Source: Thermospira aquatica (lineage in GTDB: Bacteria; Spirochaetota; Brevinematia; Brevinematales; Thermospiraceae). Taken from it: a stretch of DNA of 64,000 nucleotides. Each line of letters opens with the position of its first letter. Positions within the stretch are counted from its first letter, which is position 1. Under the pieces are notes generated by a model. The model was not told where the DNA came from and searched no databases. It saw only the letters and a program-made list of their open reading frames with translations. Made by a program: the position numbers and the translations under genes. Of the stretch, positions 26,785 to 35,297 are shown one piece after another. The DNA lies in the NCBI RefSeq assembly GCF_023525255.1, contig NZ_CP073355.1, forward strand, positions 806,001 through 870,000. The letters are read 5' to 3'.

Positions 26785-27783
26785 CTAAGGTCTATAACCC
26801 TGGAGTTCAATCTCTTCAATGGCAAAGAGGGGTGTATCTTCTCTTGAAAGAAAAGTTTTCTGTACCTTTAGTCTAAGATTTTCCGGTGGGTTTTTTACAG
26901 GATAAAAGAGGAGCCATTCGCCGCGCTGATTCCGCAGGATGGGAAACCCCTTTTTGTCTTTTTGTGGCATGAGACTTTTTTTTACCTGAGGCTTAATCTC
27001 TTTTTGACCAAGGGCAATGGTGATTTTCGCGGGATCAACATAGAGAATCTCAGCTTCTCTGTTAACACAGATCATTCTTAACGTTATTCCTTCTTCGGTA
27101 GCAAAACCATACCATCCAACATAGTATCTTCCATCCATGAGGATGGTGTAATCCCCAACCATAAAGAAGGGGGATATTTCTTCTTGCCTTTCTTCATGAG
27201 CGTTTTCTTCATGTTCATGAATGCTTATCCATCCCTTCTCTTGAAGATGTTTTCTCTGAATATTCTCAAAGTTCTCCGGGAGAGCGATTTTATAAGAGAA
27301 AAGTATCGGTTTTACACGTTTTTGGTAAGAAGTAAGAGCTTTTGGGGATACTTTGACAACGAGAGGGAGATCGTTTTCTTTTGTCACACTGGCAAGCTGG
27401 AGAAAGTACTCTTCAGGAAGGTTGTCTCCTGCAAGTCCATACAGTTGATAAAACGCGGGGTCGTGAATCAGTCTCCATTTCATTGTGATTCTGGCTTTTT
27501 GCCCTTTTGTGAGAATGAAACGTGAGGGAACGGAGCGCGCAAGAGGAATACTCTGGGCACCTGAAGGCACCATGAGATCTATTATCCCCTCAGAAAGGTA
27601 AAATTCCCCTTCTTCAAGTCTTTTTACCGTGATGAGAGCATTTCCTTCTTCCTTTTTCGGGGAAACAACGAGTCTCGCTGTATAAAGATTGCCGTTGGTT
27701 GTTACAGAACCTGTATACACCAGTTTTTGGGAACAACCAGTGAGGAGAAGAAAAAACAAAAAAGATACAAGAATGTCTTTCAT
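26785..27783 (-). CDS. Lipoprotein of unknown function
   Basis: 332 residues when started at 27783, which follows AAAGGAGGTCAAA; an open stretch further upstream has no start signal and overlaps the amylase terminator. The signal ends with FFLLLTGCSQ, giving a lipidated Cys near residue 17. The mature part is mostly beta: YTGSVTTNGNLYTARLVVSP, ARITMKWRLIHDPAFYQLYG, MDGRYYVGWYGFATEEG and GEWLLFYPVKNPPENLRLKV. No family recognised. The linker around residue 200 is His/Glu-rich (HEHEENAHEERQEE), which could bind metal. It stands alone between two terminators, downstream of the amylase. Confidence 0.75.
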   Translation of the reverse strand: MKDILVSFLFFLLLTGCSQKLVYTGSVTTNGNLYTARLVVSPKKEEGNALITVKRLEEGEFYLSEGIIDLMVPSGAQSIPLARSVPSRFILTKGQKARITMKWRLIHDPAFYQLYGLAGDNLPEEYFLQLASVTKENDLPLVVKVSPKALTSYQKRVKPILFSYKIALPENFENIQRKHLQEKGWISIHEHEENAHEERQEEISPFFMVGDYTILMDGRYYVGWYGFATEEGITLRMICVNREAEILYVDPAKITIALGQKEIKPQVKKSLMPQKDKKGFPILRNQRGEWLLFYPVKNPPENLRLKVQKTFLSREDTPLFAIEEIELQGYRP

Positions 27784-27844
27784 TTTGACCTCCTTTGAGC
27801 TGGTATTCAGTATATGTGTGTGTTGTAAAAATTGCAACAAAAAA

Positions 27845-27868
27845 GGCTGCCCGGTTTCCCGGACAGCC
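27845..27868 (-). terminator. Terminator of the alpha-amylase gene
   Basis: Arms GGCTGCCCGG and CCGGACAGCC with a 4-base loop and one mismatch. On the minus strand it is followed by TTTTTT and lies 19 bases past the amylase stop. Confidence 0.8.
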
Positions 27869-27887
27869 CTGAGAGTGATTCTTCCGA

Positions 27888-29288
27888 TTATAGCCCATCC
27901 ACCGAGTAGACTGCATACCCACGCGGTGCAGCCCATACCTCTACCCAACCATTGGCGTCACAGTACTTGTTCTGAGGTTGATAGTTCTGTCCGCTCACAG
28001 AAGAAGACCATGCATAGGCTTTGAGGGTTTTGCCCTTGAGGTAAGCGTTTCCTGTCTGGACCCACGCACCCTTCCAGGCAGAAGAATGATCGTTGATTAC
28101 CACAATGTAACCCGGGCTCGAGGTCGAGTATCCCTTACTTCCATAGATAATCACATCTCCATCATTACTTTTGAGGATCTCAATCTGAGGACCACCGCCA
28201 CCAAGTTTCTCACGTACCCATACGAGTTGCTTGATACCATTGCCCCAACCACTGCCGGCTCCACCACCCGTAGCAAGCCCATAGTTGTAGTAGTCTTTCC
28301 ACCAGATACAGGGATACCCCTGATAGGTGAGAATGAACGCATACGCCATCATCTTGTCTCTGTAAATCTCATCAGTGTCATGGTTTCCAACAAAGGTCAC
28401 GGCACGCCATGGATTCTTGGCAGCAAAGCTCTTGCTGTAGTCAAACACATTGGGCAGATACCCACCACCAGAACTATTGTTACAGATGTCTTTTAATGTA
28501 TAATAGAGAGCAAAATCAAACACTGACGAGTTGGCTGCATTGGCCCACCAATCGAGGGTAGAGGTATTGGCATCCCAGTACTCTCCCACACTAAAGGTTG
28601 GACTCGTCGCTGCATTGAGGTTCTTTACCACGGTCGGAGAGAATCCCTTCACATAGTCCCATCGCCAGCTACTGAAACCAGCATTGGCTGTATTTTTCAT
28701 CCAGAGCATCCATGTCTTGATGTCATTGTACACCGTGGAGTTGTCATGACAGACATCAGGGAATCCCGCAAAAGCTCCGGAGTCATAAGAGTGGATGTTA
28801 TTGGGATGGAATGCCCAGTACTGCCATTTCATCTTTCCACTTGCCACATTACGAAAATCTGTCCAGGTATTTCCCCTGGTATAGGGGTTGTACTCACTGG
28901 CACCACCGGAGCGATGGTTGATCACGATATCAGCCATACAATCAATGCCATAGCTACGGTACTGCGCAATAGCCGCCTTGAGTTCTGCCTGGGAACCAAA
29001 GCGCGTTTCTGTGGTGCCGTCCTGATAGTATTGGCCCAGGTCATAGTAATCATGGGGATCATATCCCATAGAATAGCCGCCACCCTGAGCTTTGGATGCA
29101 GGAGGAAACCACATGCGGTTAATACCATACCCACCTGCCATGTAGCGAAGCTCATAAGCTTTGCTCTTCATGGTATCCCACCATGTACCACCTGCTGGAA
29201 CATCCCAGTAGAAGCCCTGCATCATCACACCCGCAAACATCGAGCTTCCCACGAGGAGCCCCACCATCAAAAACCCTAACCGTTTCAT
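27888..29288 (-). CDS. Exported alpha-amylase, GH13 subfamily 7 (archaeal/plant type)
   Basis: 466 residues. Signal peptide about 1-19 (ending SSMFAG). GVMMQGFYWDVPAGGTWWDT, GGYSMGYDPHDYYDLGQYYQ and IVINHRSGG run closely along the known sequence of thermococcal alpha-amylases. Catalytic residues are the nucleophile Asp211 (WRWDYVKGF), the acid Glu236 (VGEYWDAN) and Asp304 (GNHDTD). The C-terminal beta domain ends VWAAPRGYAVYSV. It hydrolyses internal alpha-1,4 bonds of starch outside the cytoplasmic membrane. Subfamily 7 is more familiar from Archaea and plants, so transfer is possible. Single-gene transcript with its own terminator. A 14-bp palindrome of LacI-operator type lies 134 bases upstream. 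Confidence 0.93.
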   Translation of the reverse strand: MKRLGFLMVGLLVGSSMFAGVMMQGFYWDVPAGGTWWDTMKSKAYELRYMAGGYGINRMWFPPASKAQGGGYSMGYDPHDYYDLGQYYQDGTTETRFGSQAELKAAIAQYRSYGIDCMADIVINHRSGGASEYNPYTRGNTWTDFRNVASGKMKWQYWAFHPNNIHSYDSGAFAGFPDVCHDNSTVYNDIKTWMLWMKNTANAGFSSWRWDYVKGFSPTVVKNLNAATSPTFSVGEYWDANTSTLDWWANAANSSVFDFALYYTLKDICNNSSGGGYLPNVFDYSKSFAAKNPWRAVTFVGNHDTDEIYRDKMMAYAFILTYQGYPCIWWKDYYNYGLATGGGAGSGWGNGIKQLVWVREKLGGGGPQIEILKSNDGDVIIYGSKGYSTSSPGYIVVINDHSSAWKGAWVQTGNAYLKGKTLKAYAWSSSVSGQNYQPQNKYCDANGWVEVWAAPRGYAVYSVDGL

Positions 29289-29421
29289 ACAGACCTCCTT
29301 TATATATTTAGGAAAATTTTCGTTTAAATTACTTCAAAAAATGTGCCAAAATAAAAAAAATTAGTTGCAAGAATTATTTTTATAGATTGCAAACAGTTAA
29401 GATTTTTAAAAGAAAAATGTT

Positions 29422-29435
29422 TGAAATCGATTTCA
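29422..29435. promoter_or_regulatory. Perfect 14-bp palindrome TGAAATCGATTTCA, possible LacI-family operator
   Basis: Perfectly self-complementary with a central CG, the form bound by LacI/GalR-family regulators; it differs from the CcpA cre consensus at the two bases flanking the central CG. It lies in the 300-base divergent region between the alpha-amylase and the NlpC-like gene, so it could serve either. No LacI-type regulator is encoded in the window. Confidence 0.45.
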
Positions 29436-29440
29436 TAAGA

Positions 29441-29484
29441 AAAATGCACTATTTTGCATTTAAAATAAGTGCAAAATGCATTTT
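29441..29484. repeat. Clustered TGCA-centred inverted repeats in the amylase upstream region
   Basis: AAATGCA (29442-29448) pairs with TGCATTT (29455-29461), and a perfect 12-bp palindrome AAAATGCATTTT follows at 29473-29484. The rest of the 29289-29597 gap is AT-rich with no gene. These may be further regulator sites; the AT bias means part of the symmetry could be chance. Confidence 0.4.
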
Positions 29485-29621
29485 TAAGAGAAATGTTTTG
29501 TCGGGTTTTATATAAAAAAAGAAAGGTTTCTGAAGTGGGTAATTTTTGTGGTTTTGGATTGAATTTGGCAAGCCTTGATCGGATTTTTAATTTTTAGGTG
29601 AGAGAAACCGATAAAAAAACT

Positions 29622-30254
29622 ATGCGAAAGAAATATCTCTGGATTTTCTTTTTTGTAGTGTCGTTCCAACTCTATGGAGAAAGTGTTCGCTTTTATGAGA
29701 TGGTTATTTCGAATGCACTTGCTCTCCAGGGACGATACAGTTTCCCTGCCACCAATGGCAACCGTTTTACTTCAGACTGTATTGGATTTGTTCGGTATGT
29801 TTACTATCTCTCGGGGATTGATCTCATGGAAGTTTATGGTAAAGGAAGAGGAGGGGTAAGTTCTCTCTACGATGGACTTGTGGCAAAGCGTTTTGTCTAT
29901 ACCAATCGTGTTCCCCTTTCTGTTGGCGATCTCATTTTTTTTGACAATACGTATGATGTCAACAAAAATGGCAAATGGGATGATCCCCTTTCGCATGTGG
30001 CTATTGTGGTGAGTGTTGATGCCCAGGGAACCATTACCTACATTCATCACAGCCCTCGCAAAGGAGTTTCTCAGGATTATATGAATCTGTATTATCCCCA
30101 AACCTATGCTTTTCGAAAAAAAGATAGAACCCTCAAGGTGATCAATTCTTACCTGCGAATTCATCGGGGAGAGCAATTTCCCAGGGAAAATTATATCTCA
30201 TCTTTTTTCTTTCGAGCTTTTGCTCATATTCCGGTGAGAGAAATTTCTGAGTAA
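29622..30254 (+). CDS. Exported NlpC/P60-like hydrolase
   Basis: 210 residues from the ATG at 29622; a GTG 24 bases earlier is also possible, and neither has an ideal ribosome site. Signal peptide about 1-20 (IFFFVVSFQLYGES). The NlpC/P60-type core shows FTSDCIGFVRYVYYLSG with the nucleophile Cys, VGDLIFFDN, and DPLSHVAIVVSVD with the catalytic His. Such enzymes cut peptide cross-links in peptidoglycan. DVNKNGKWDDP between strands resembles a calcium-binding loop. Followed closely by the broken prepilin-peptidase-like gene. Family call is good, substrate inferred. Confidence 0.75.
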   Translation: MRKKYLWIFFFVVSFQLYGESVRFYEMVISNALALQGRYSFPATNGNRFTSDCIGFVRYVYYLSGIDLMEVYGKGRGGVSSLYDGLVAKRFVYTNRVPLSVGDLIFFDNTYDVNKNGKWDDPLSHVAIVVSVDAQGTITYIHHSPRKGVSQDYMNLYYPQTYAFRKKDRTLKVINSYLRIHRGEQFPRENYISSFFFRAFAHIPVREISE

Positions 30255-30269
30255 ACCTCTGGAGTATGT

Positions 30270-30720
30270 ATGAGGATACTTTTTTCTTTTTTCTGGATAA
30301 TGGTGGCGGGAATTTCTTTTTTTCTTGCGTGGGAGGATCTTCGTTTTCAAAAGATATCGCTGGGAGCTATTTTTTTTTGATTTTGTTTGATGGATATTTT
30401 TTGTTTTTTCTTTTGAATGGAGGATGCAATTTTTGCGGCGTCGGGGAATGGGAGGATTTCTTCCTGCAAGTGTTCTTGCTTTTGCGGCAATTTTGCATAA
30501 GGCAGGGTGGGGAGATGTGATTGTGGCGTTTCTCTGTGGTTGGTTTGTTGGAGGGCTTGAGGTTGGGTGGTGGCTTCTCTGTTCCCTTGTTTTTGCGTGG
30601 GGACAGGTGTTTGTTGGTGTTTTTCTTCGAAAACCGGTGAAGCGAGTGCCTTTTGTTACCTGGATGATCGTGGGAATGTGGGTATGGTTAGCGATACGTG
30701 CCTTTCGTTATTCTTTTTGA
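30270..30720 (+). pseudogene. Type IV prepilin peptidase-like (A24) gene split over three frames
   Basis: Three pieces in three frames together give a short A24-type membrane aspartic peptidase. Piece 1 (30270-30380) has a membrane helix and AWEDLRFQKIS, matching the first Asp motif (DxRxxxIP, with Ser for Pro). A run of nine T's follows; in another frame the next helix reads FFLILFDGYFLFFLLNGG. From about 30424 a third frame reads GMGGFLPASVLAFAAILHKA, then GWGDVIVAFLCGW, which carries the second active-site Asp (GxGD), and KRVPFVTWMIVGMWVW. Two frameshifts, the first in the T run. Either a pseudogene or a homopolymer assembly error. Starts 15 bases after the NlpC-like gene. Confidence 0.65.
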
Positions 30721-30810
30721 GCCCAGGCAACCGCTTATTCTTCAATTTTATTATTCAGATAACGTTAAAAAATATGTGCTGTTTTTACCGGGTTCTCGTA
30801 TTCTCCCTGG

Positions 30811-32052
30811 CTAACGTACGTGCCCATCTCCATACACAATCCATTTCTCTGTGGTGAGGCTTTCCAGTCCCATGGGACCTCGAGCGTGGAGTTTTTGGGT
30901 GGAGATGCCAATCTCTGCCCCCAATCCAAACTCTCCTCCATCGGTGAAGCGGGTAGAGGCATTGGCGTAGACGGCTGCGGAGTCTACTTCGGTGAGAAAC
31001 CTTTGCACAGCACCATAACTTTCACTCACAATGGCATCAGAATGGTGAGAACCATAGGTGTTGATATGGCGGATAGCCTCGGCTAAAGTATCAACCACCC
31101 GTACAGAAATGATGTAATCAAGGTATTCTGTATACCAATTATCCTCTGTTGCTGCCTGGAGATTGGGGAAATCCTTTCGAATCTCTTCATCTGCAATCAC
31201 TTTTACATTGTGGTCCAGTAAAGCCTGAATGAGATCCTGGCGATAGGGATAATCTTTATGGATGAGAAGGGTTTCGGCTGCGTTGCATACCGATGGTCGT
31301 TGACACTTGGCGTTAATGACGATTGCCTCGGCTTTGTTTTTGTCTGCGGAAGCATCGACATACACGTGACACACTCCCTTGTCATGCTTGATTACGGGAA
31401 TTTTGGATTTTTCCGTGACAGATCGGATGAGGGATTCCCCTCCTCGCGGGATAACAAGGTCGATGAGTCCTGCAAGTTGGAGCATCTCATCAACAACCTC
31501 GTGTTCTACTTTTTCAAGGTATTGGACCGTATGGAGGGGAAAACCAGCCTCCTGGAGCCCTTGATGAATAGCCTCCATAATAGCGAGATTTGAATGGAGG
31601 GCTTCTCTCCCTCCACGAAGAATCGCCACATTTCCTGACTTAAGACACAGAGCAGCGGCATCGGCAGTGACATTCGGCCGTGCCTCGTAGATCATGGCTA
31701 TCACCCCAATAGGAACTCGTACCCGTTCGATACGCAGGCCGTTTGGGCGTTTCGTGATATAGTTTCCACTTCCTACCGGATCAGGAAGCGATGCTATAGC
31801 CTCGATAGCCTGAGCCATACCCTCGATCCTGTTTTCGTTCAAAAGAAGCCTATCGCGTAAAGCTTGAGATTTTCCCGTGGTGTCAAAAGCTGTGAGATCG
31901 CGTTGATTTGCCTGAAGAATCTTGGAAGCATGACCGCGAAGAGCCTTTGCCATAGAAAGAAGGGCGAGGTTTTTTTGTTCTGTACTCGCCTGTCCAATCT
32001 GATAAAAAGTTTCTCTTGCCTGACGTGCTATCTGGAGAACGTACTCTCTCAT
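30811..32052 (-). CDS. proA: Glutamate-5-semialdehyde (gamma-glutamyl phosphate) reductase
   Basis: 413 residues when started at 32052 (MREYVLQIARQARETF) after AAAGGGG; an open stretch upstream to 32136 overlaps the tRNA terminator and is rejected. NADPH-dependent second step of proline synthesis. VPIGVIAMIYEARPNVTADA, KSGNVAILRGGREALHSN and the catalytic Cys in CQRPSVCNAAETLLIH are clear, as are DGGEFGLGAEIGISTQKLHA and RGPMGLESLTTEKWIVYG at the end. Usual length. proB is not adjacent. A TATAAT at 32089-32084 is a possible -10 for this gene, with a poor -35. Confidence 0.95.
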   Translation of the reverse strand: MREYVLQIARQARETFYQIGQASTEQKNLALLSMAKALRGHASKILQANQRDLTAFDTTGKSQALRDRLLLNENRIEGMAQAIEAIASLPDPVGSGNYITKRPNGLRIERVRVPIGVIAMIYEARPNVTADAAALCLKSGNVAILRGGREALHSNLAIMEAIHQGLQEAGFPLHTVQYLEKVEHEVVDEMLQLAGLIDLVIPRGGESLIRSVTEKSKIPVIKHDKGVCHVYVDASADKNKAEAIVINAKCQRPSVCNAAETLLIHKDYPYRQDLIQALLDHNVKVIADEEIRKDFPNLQAATEDNWYTEYLDYIISVRVVDTLAEAIRHINTYGSHHSDAIVSESYGAVQRFLTEVDSAAVYANASTRFTDGGEFGLGAEIGISTQKLHARGPMGLESLTTEKWIVYGDGHVR

Positions 32053-32126
32053 ATCATGCCCCTTTTTCGATGGAGATACTCTCATTATACTATGAGGAAA
32101 AATTTCTTGCCAGTTTTTGAAAAAAA

Positions 32127-32148
32127 AAGCTGCCATTTCTGGCAGCTT
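32127..32148 (-). terminator. Terminator of tRNA-Asn
   Basis: Arms AAGCTGCCA (32127-32135) and TGGCAGCTT (32140-32148) with a 4-base loop; on the minus strand a run of T's follows. It starts 3 bases after the tRNA 3' end. Confidence 0.85.
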
Positions 32149-32151
32149 CTG

Positions 32152-32224
32152 CTCCCCCGGTAGGGCTCGAACCTACGGCCCGCTGGTTAACAGCCAGCTG
32201 CTCTGCCTGCTGAGCTACAGGGGA
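32152..32224 (-). tRNA. tRNA-Asn (GTT)
   Basis: 73 nt. Acceptor arms TCCCCTG and CGGGGGA pair with one G-T, discriminator G. D arm TAGCTCAGCAGGCAGAGCA, anticodon arm CTGGCTGTTAACCAG with anticodon GTT, T arm with GGTTCGAGCC. CCA is not encoded. Single tRNA with its own promoter and terminator. Confidence 0.97.
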
Positions 32225-32241
32225 GTGATCTTGTGGATAAT

Positions 32242-32270
32242 ATTATAACACATTTTTCTGGAAAAATCAA
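32242..32270 (-). promoter_or_regulatory. Promoter of tRNA-Asn
   Basis: Minus strand TTGATT (32270-32265), 17 bases, TATAAT (32247-32242), ending 17 bases before the tRNA. Confidence 0.7.
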
Positions 32271-32310
32271 GTGGAAAAGAGGGGTTTTTAAAAAAACATT
32301 CGCTTTTTTG

Positions 32311-33102
32311 CTATATGAAATACTCAGGATGGTATTCGGTGGCTGGTTTTTCTACCTTTTGGGCAAAAAAGAGATACCCCGTATGTCCTATCATACGGTC
32401 ATGAGGTCTGGTGAGAAATTCCTTGACTCTGATTCCACGAGTCCAGACTTCCATGGCACGAATACGGACAAACCCTGTTTCCTCCAGTCGTTTCACGGTT
32501 GTTTGTACCTGTTCGATGTTCGGAGAGAGAAAACCGACGTGCCCTCCGGGACAAAGGGCTTTCCATACCTGCGGGACAATCATCCACGGTGTAGGGATAT
32601 CCACGAAAATGGCATCAACCTCTCCTACCCCGAATCCTCCTTCTGCAACAGGGTCTTTTAAGATAAATTCCACATGTTCAGGCTTGCCAAACCTCTGAAC
32701 ATTCATTATGGCCATTTCCTGGTGTTCTGGACGCCTTTCGAAGCTGTAGACTTTTCCCTCTCGACCAACGATCCGTGAGAGGAGGACGGTAAGAGAACCT
32801 GAACCGGATCCTATCTCTATCACCCTTGAGCCGCTCTGGATGCCCAGTTCGAGTAAGATGATTCCGGCTTCTTTTGGATAGATGATGGTCGTGCGTCTCT
32901 TGACTTTCATCATCATATCGGCGAGTGTTGGCCGGAGAACATAGAAAGCTACTCCCTTGTTTGTTGCTATGCGTTGTCCAAAGTCAAGATCCTCCGGGAA
33001 ATGAATGGTCCCATAGTGAGTAGAGAAACTTCCCCCTGGTTCATAAGGCAGAAAATACGTTTGTTCGTCATGATAAAGGTATATCCACTCACCCTTTTGC
33101 AT
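32311..33102 (-). CDS. trmI: tRNA (adenine-N1)-methyltransferase, TrmI/Trm61 family
   Basis: 263 residues. Makes m1A at position 58 of tRNA, a mark associated with tRNA stability and common in thermophiles. An N-terminal beta domain (GEWIYLYHDEQTYFLP) precedes a Rossmann SAM domain with VIEIGSGSGSLTVLLSRIVG, VYSFERRPEHQEMAIMNV, DAIFVDIPTPWM (the family DLPxP-like motif) and GGHVGFLSPNIEQV. Start follows AAGGAG by 5 bases. It is the last gene of the group behind DUF2905 and rfbACDB, 57 bases downstream of DUF2905. Confidence 0.92.
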   Translation of the reverse strand: MQKGEWIYLYHDEQTYFLPYEPGGSFSTHYGTIHFPEDLDFGQRIATNKGVAFYVLRPTLADMMMKVKRRTTIIYPKEAGIILLELGIQSGSRVIEIGSGSGSLTVLLSRIVGREGKVYSFERRPEHQEMAIMNVQRFGKPEHVEFILKDPVAEGGFGVGEVDAIFVDIPTPWMIVPQVWKALCPGGHVGFLSPNIEQVQTTVKRLEETGFVRIRAMEVWTRGIRVKEFLTRPHDRMIGHTGYLFFAQKVEKPATEYHPEYFI

Positions 33103-33159
33103 GTATACTCCTTGATTTTGTAGGTATTTATTGTAGGGAGAGTAAGAAGAAAAAGCAAC

Positions 33160-33390
33160 CTATCGACGAAAGAGTGAAATAAGTTGAAGTAAGAGAGAAA
33201 GCACAAGACTGATTACCAGCATAGAGACCCAGGGGATAAATATCTGAACGGATTGGCCCTCATAGTGGATATCTCCGGGAAGTCGTCCAAACCAGCCCAA
33301 TAGGGAGAATTTCCCGGCAAGAAACACGATCCCTGCGAGAAGACAGAGGAAAACACCAGAGAGAAATAGCCATCTGGCCAGATCTGTCAT
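33160..33390 (-). CDS. DUF2905 small membrane protein
   Basis: 76 residues. Two membrane helices (about 5-25 and 52-72) flank a loop with LGRLPGDI-like sequence (WFGRLPGDIHYEGQSVQIFI), the core of the DUF2905 family. Function is not known. AAGGAGG precedes the ATG; the gene follows rfbB by 20 bases and is likely co-transcribed. Confidence 0.85.
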   Translation of the reverse strand: MTDLARWLFLSGVFLCLLAGIVFLAGKFSLLGWFGRLPGDIHYEGQSVQIFIPWVSMLVISLVLSLLLQLISLFRR

Positions 33391-33410
33391 GGTATACCCT
33401 CCTTGTTGGT

Positions 33411-34433
33411 TTATTTTTTCAGGTAGCGCTTGAGGTACCAGTCTATGGTTTTCTGGATGCCTGTCTCAAAGGTTTCGTCAGCTTTCCAGCCGAGTTCGGT
33501 CTCGATCTTGGTTGGATCAATCGCATATCGTCTATCGTGTCCCGGTCTATCCTTAACGAAGGTGATCAGTTCAGTATAACTTTTTCCACCTGATCGGGGA
33601 TGTTTTGTATCGAGAAGACGGCATATCGTTTGAGCTATCTCAATATTGGTACGTTCATTGTGGCCACCGATGTTATAGGTTTCACCTGTTCTCCCTTTGT
33701 GAAAAACGAGGTCGATGCCTTTGGCATGGTCGAGGACATAGAGCCAATCACGAACGTTTTTCCCATCTCCGTAAATAGGGATAGGCTTTTCTGCAAGGGC
33801 GTTTCGAATGATGGTTGGGATCAGTTTTTCGTCGTGCTGTTTTGGACCGTAGTTGTTGGAACAGTTTGTTGTGACGGTGTTTAGTCCATAGGTATGGGTA
33901 TAGGCTCTGACCATGAGATCGCTACTTGCCTTGGAGGCGCTGTAGGGTGAATTGGGAGCATACGGGGTGGTTTCGGTAAAGTATCCTGTTTCTCCCAGGC
34001 TTCCATAAACCTCATCGGTAGAAATATGATGGAAACGCGCCTCTTCATATCCTGGTCTTGTCTCATGGGGGGCTTTTAGCCAGTAACGACGGGCCACATC
34101 GAGGAGAATATAGGTTCCGAGAACATTGGTTTCTACAAAGACACCGGGATTATGGATGGAATTGTCCACATGAGACTCTGCGGCAAAATGAATGACCCCC
34201 CGGATATCGTAAAGTTCAAAAAGGTACTCTACAAGATCTCGGCTGCGTATATCTCCTCGCACAAAATGATAACGGGGGTGGTTGGATACTTCAGCAAGAT
34301 TAGAAGGATCACCAGCATACGTGAGTTTATCCAGGTTTATAATGTTGTAGTGCGGGTACTTTTCAAGAAAGTAGGGGATAAAGTTTGAGGCAATGAAACC
34401 GCACCCTCCGGTAACGAGAATAGATTTTTCCAT
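33411..34433 (-). CDS. rfbB: dTDP-glucose 4,6-dehydratase
   Basis: 340 residues. Second step of dTDP-L-rhamnose synthesis: dTDP-glucose to dTDP-4-keto-6-deoxyglucose. ILVTGGCGFIASNFIPYFLE is the NAD-binding glycine motif, FAAESHVDNSIHNP and STDEVYGSLGETG carry active-site residues (Thr-Asp-Glu), and SPYSASKASSDLMVRAY holds the Tyr-x-x-x-Lys pair. NCSNNYGPKQHDEKLIP and RDWLYVLDHAKGIDLVFHKG are diagnostic. Last rfb gene in the order A-C-D-B, 3 bases after rfbD. Confidence 0.97.
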   Translation of the reverse strand: MEKSILVTGGCGFIASNFIPYFLEKYPHYNIINLDKLTYAGDPSNLAEVSNHPRYHFVRGDIRSRDLVEYLFELYDIRGVIHFAAESHVDNSIHNPGVFVETNVLGTYILLDVARRYWLKAPHETRPGYEEARFHHISTDEVYGSLGETGYFTETTPYAPNSPYSASKASSDLMVRAYTHTYGLNTVTTNCSNNYGPKQHDEKLIPTIIRNALAEKPIPIYGDGKNVRDWLYVLDHAKGIDLVFHKGRTGETYNIGGHNERTNIEIAQTICRLLDTKHPRSGGKSYTELITFVKDRPGHDRRYAIDPTKIETELGWKADETFETGIQKTIDWYLKRYLKK

Positions 34434-34436
34434 CGT

Positions 34437-35297
34437 TTATACTCCTTGGGTTATTTCTCGAATCGTTTCTTCGAGAGCTTCCTGCCAGTGGGGAATAGTG
34501 ATGCCAAGTGAGGCTTTGATTTTCCTTTTGTCCAGAACACTGTAGTGGGGTCTTTTAGCTGGGGTGGGATACTCTTCGGTAGATATGGGGAGAATAGGCA
34601 CAGAATACCCGGAAAATCTCGCGATGGCCACCGCAAAATCGTACCAGCTTGCTATGCCTTCGTTGGAGTAGTGGTAGATAGTGTTTTTGGACTCTTTCCA
34701 GACGTCAAGAAAATTGACAATAACATTGGCAAGGGTTCGTGCAGCTGTAGGTGTTCCCACCTGGTCAAAGACCACTCGAATCTCTGGCTTTTCTCCCAGG
34801 AGTCTGCGGATGGTTTTTACAAAGTTACTGCCATAGGGGGAGTACAACCAGCTTGTTCTGATGATAGTCACATGATCATGAGCTCCAAAGGCTCTTTCTT
34901 CCCCTTCAAGCTTACTTGTGCCATAGACGGAGAGGGGATTGGGGTCATCGCTCTCCTGATACGGAAGGAACTGTCGACCGTCAAAGACATAGTCCGTCGA
35001 AATATGTACCAGGAAAAGGTGGTGTTTGTGGCAGGCTTTGGCAAGGTTTTCTACTGCCTGGCTATTGAGGGCATAACACTTCTCTTTATCGGTTTCCGCT
35101 TTGTCCACAGCAGTGTAGGCGGCACAGTTAATAATTCCATCAAAACCCTGACGGAGCCCTTCTTCTACTGCCTGATAACTGGTAATGTCGAGATCATCTC
35201 TATCCGTAAACACGAAATGGTGTTGAGAGTTTTCTGCCAATCGTTTGATTTCTGTACCAAGTTGGCCAAGAGCACCTGTAACCATAATCTTCATCAT
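34437..35297 (-). CDS. rfbD: dTDP-4-dehydrorhamnose reductase
   Basis: 286 residues. Last step, NADPH reduction to dTDP-L-rhamnose. MVTGALGQLGTEIKRLAENS is the cofactor loop, NCAAYTAVDKAETDKEKCYA and VHISTDYVFDG are typical, and SVYGTSKLEGEERAF has the Tyr-x-x-x-Lys. Two ATG codons stand in tandem at the start; the first overlaps the rfbC stop (ATGA), the second has better spacing to GGAG. Either is possible and they differ by one residue. Confidence 0.95.
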   Translation of the reverse strand: MMKIMVTGALGQLGTEIKRLAENSQHHFVFTDRDDLDITSYQAVEEGLRQGFDGIINCAAYTAVDKAETDKEKCYALNSQAVENLAKACHKHHLFLVHISTDYVFDGRQFLPYQESDDPNPLSVYGTSKLEGEERAFGAHDHVTIIRTSWLYSPYGSNFVKTIRRLLGEKPEIRVVFDQVGTPTAARTLANVIVNFLDVWKESKNTIYHYSNEGIASWYDFAVAIARFSGYSVPILPISTEEYPTPAKRPHYSVLDKRKIKASLGITIPHWQEALEETIREITQGV

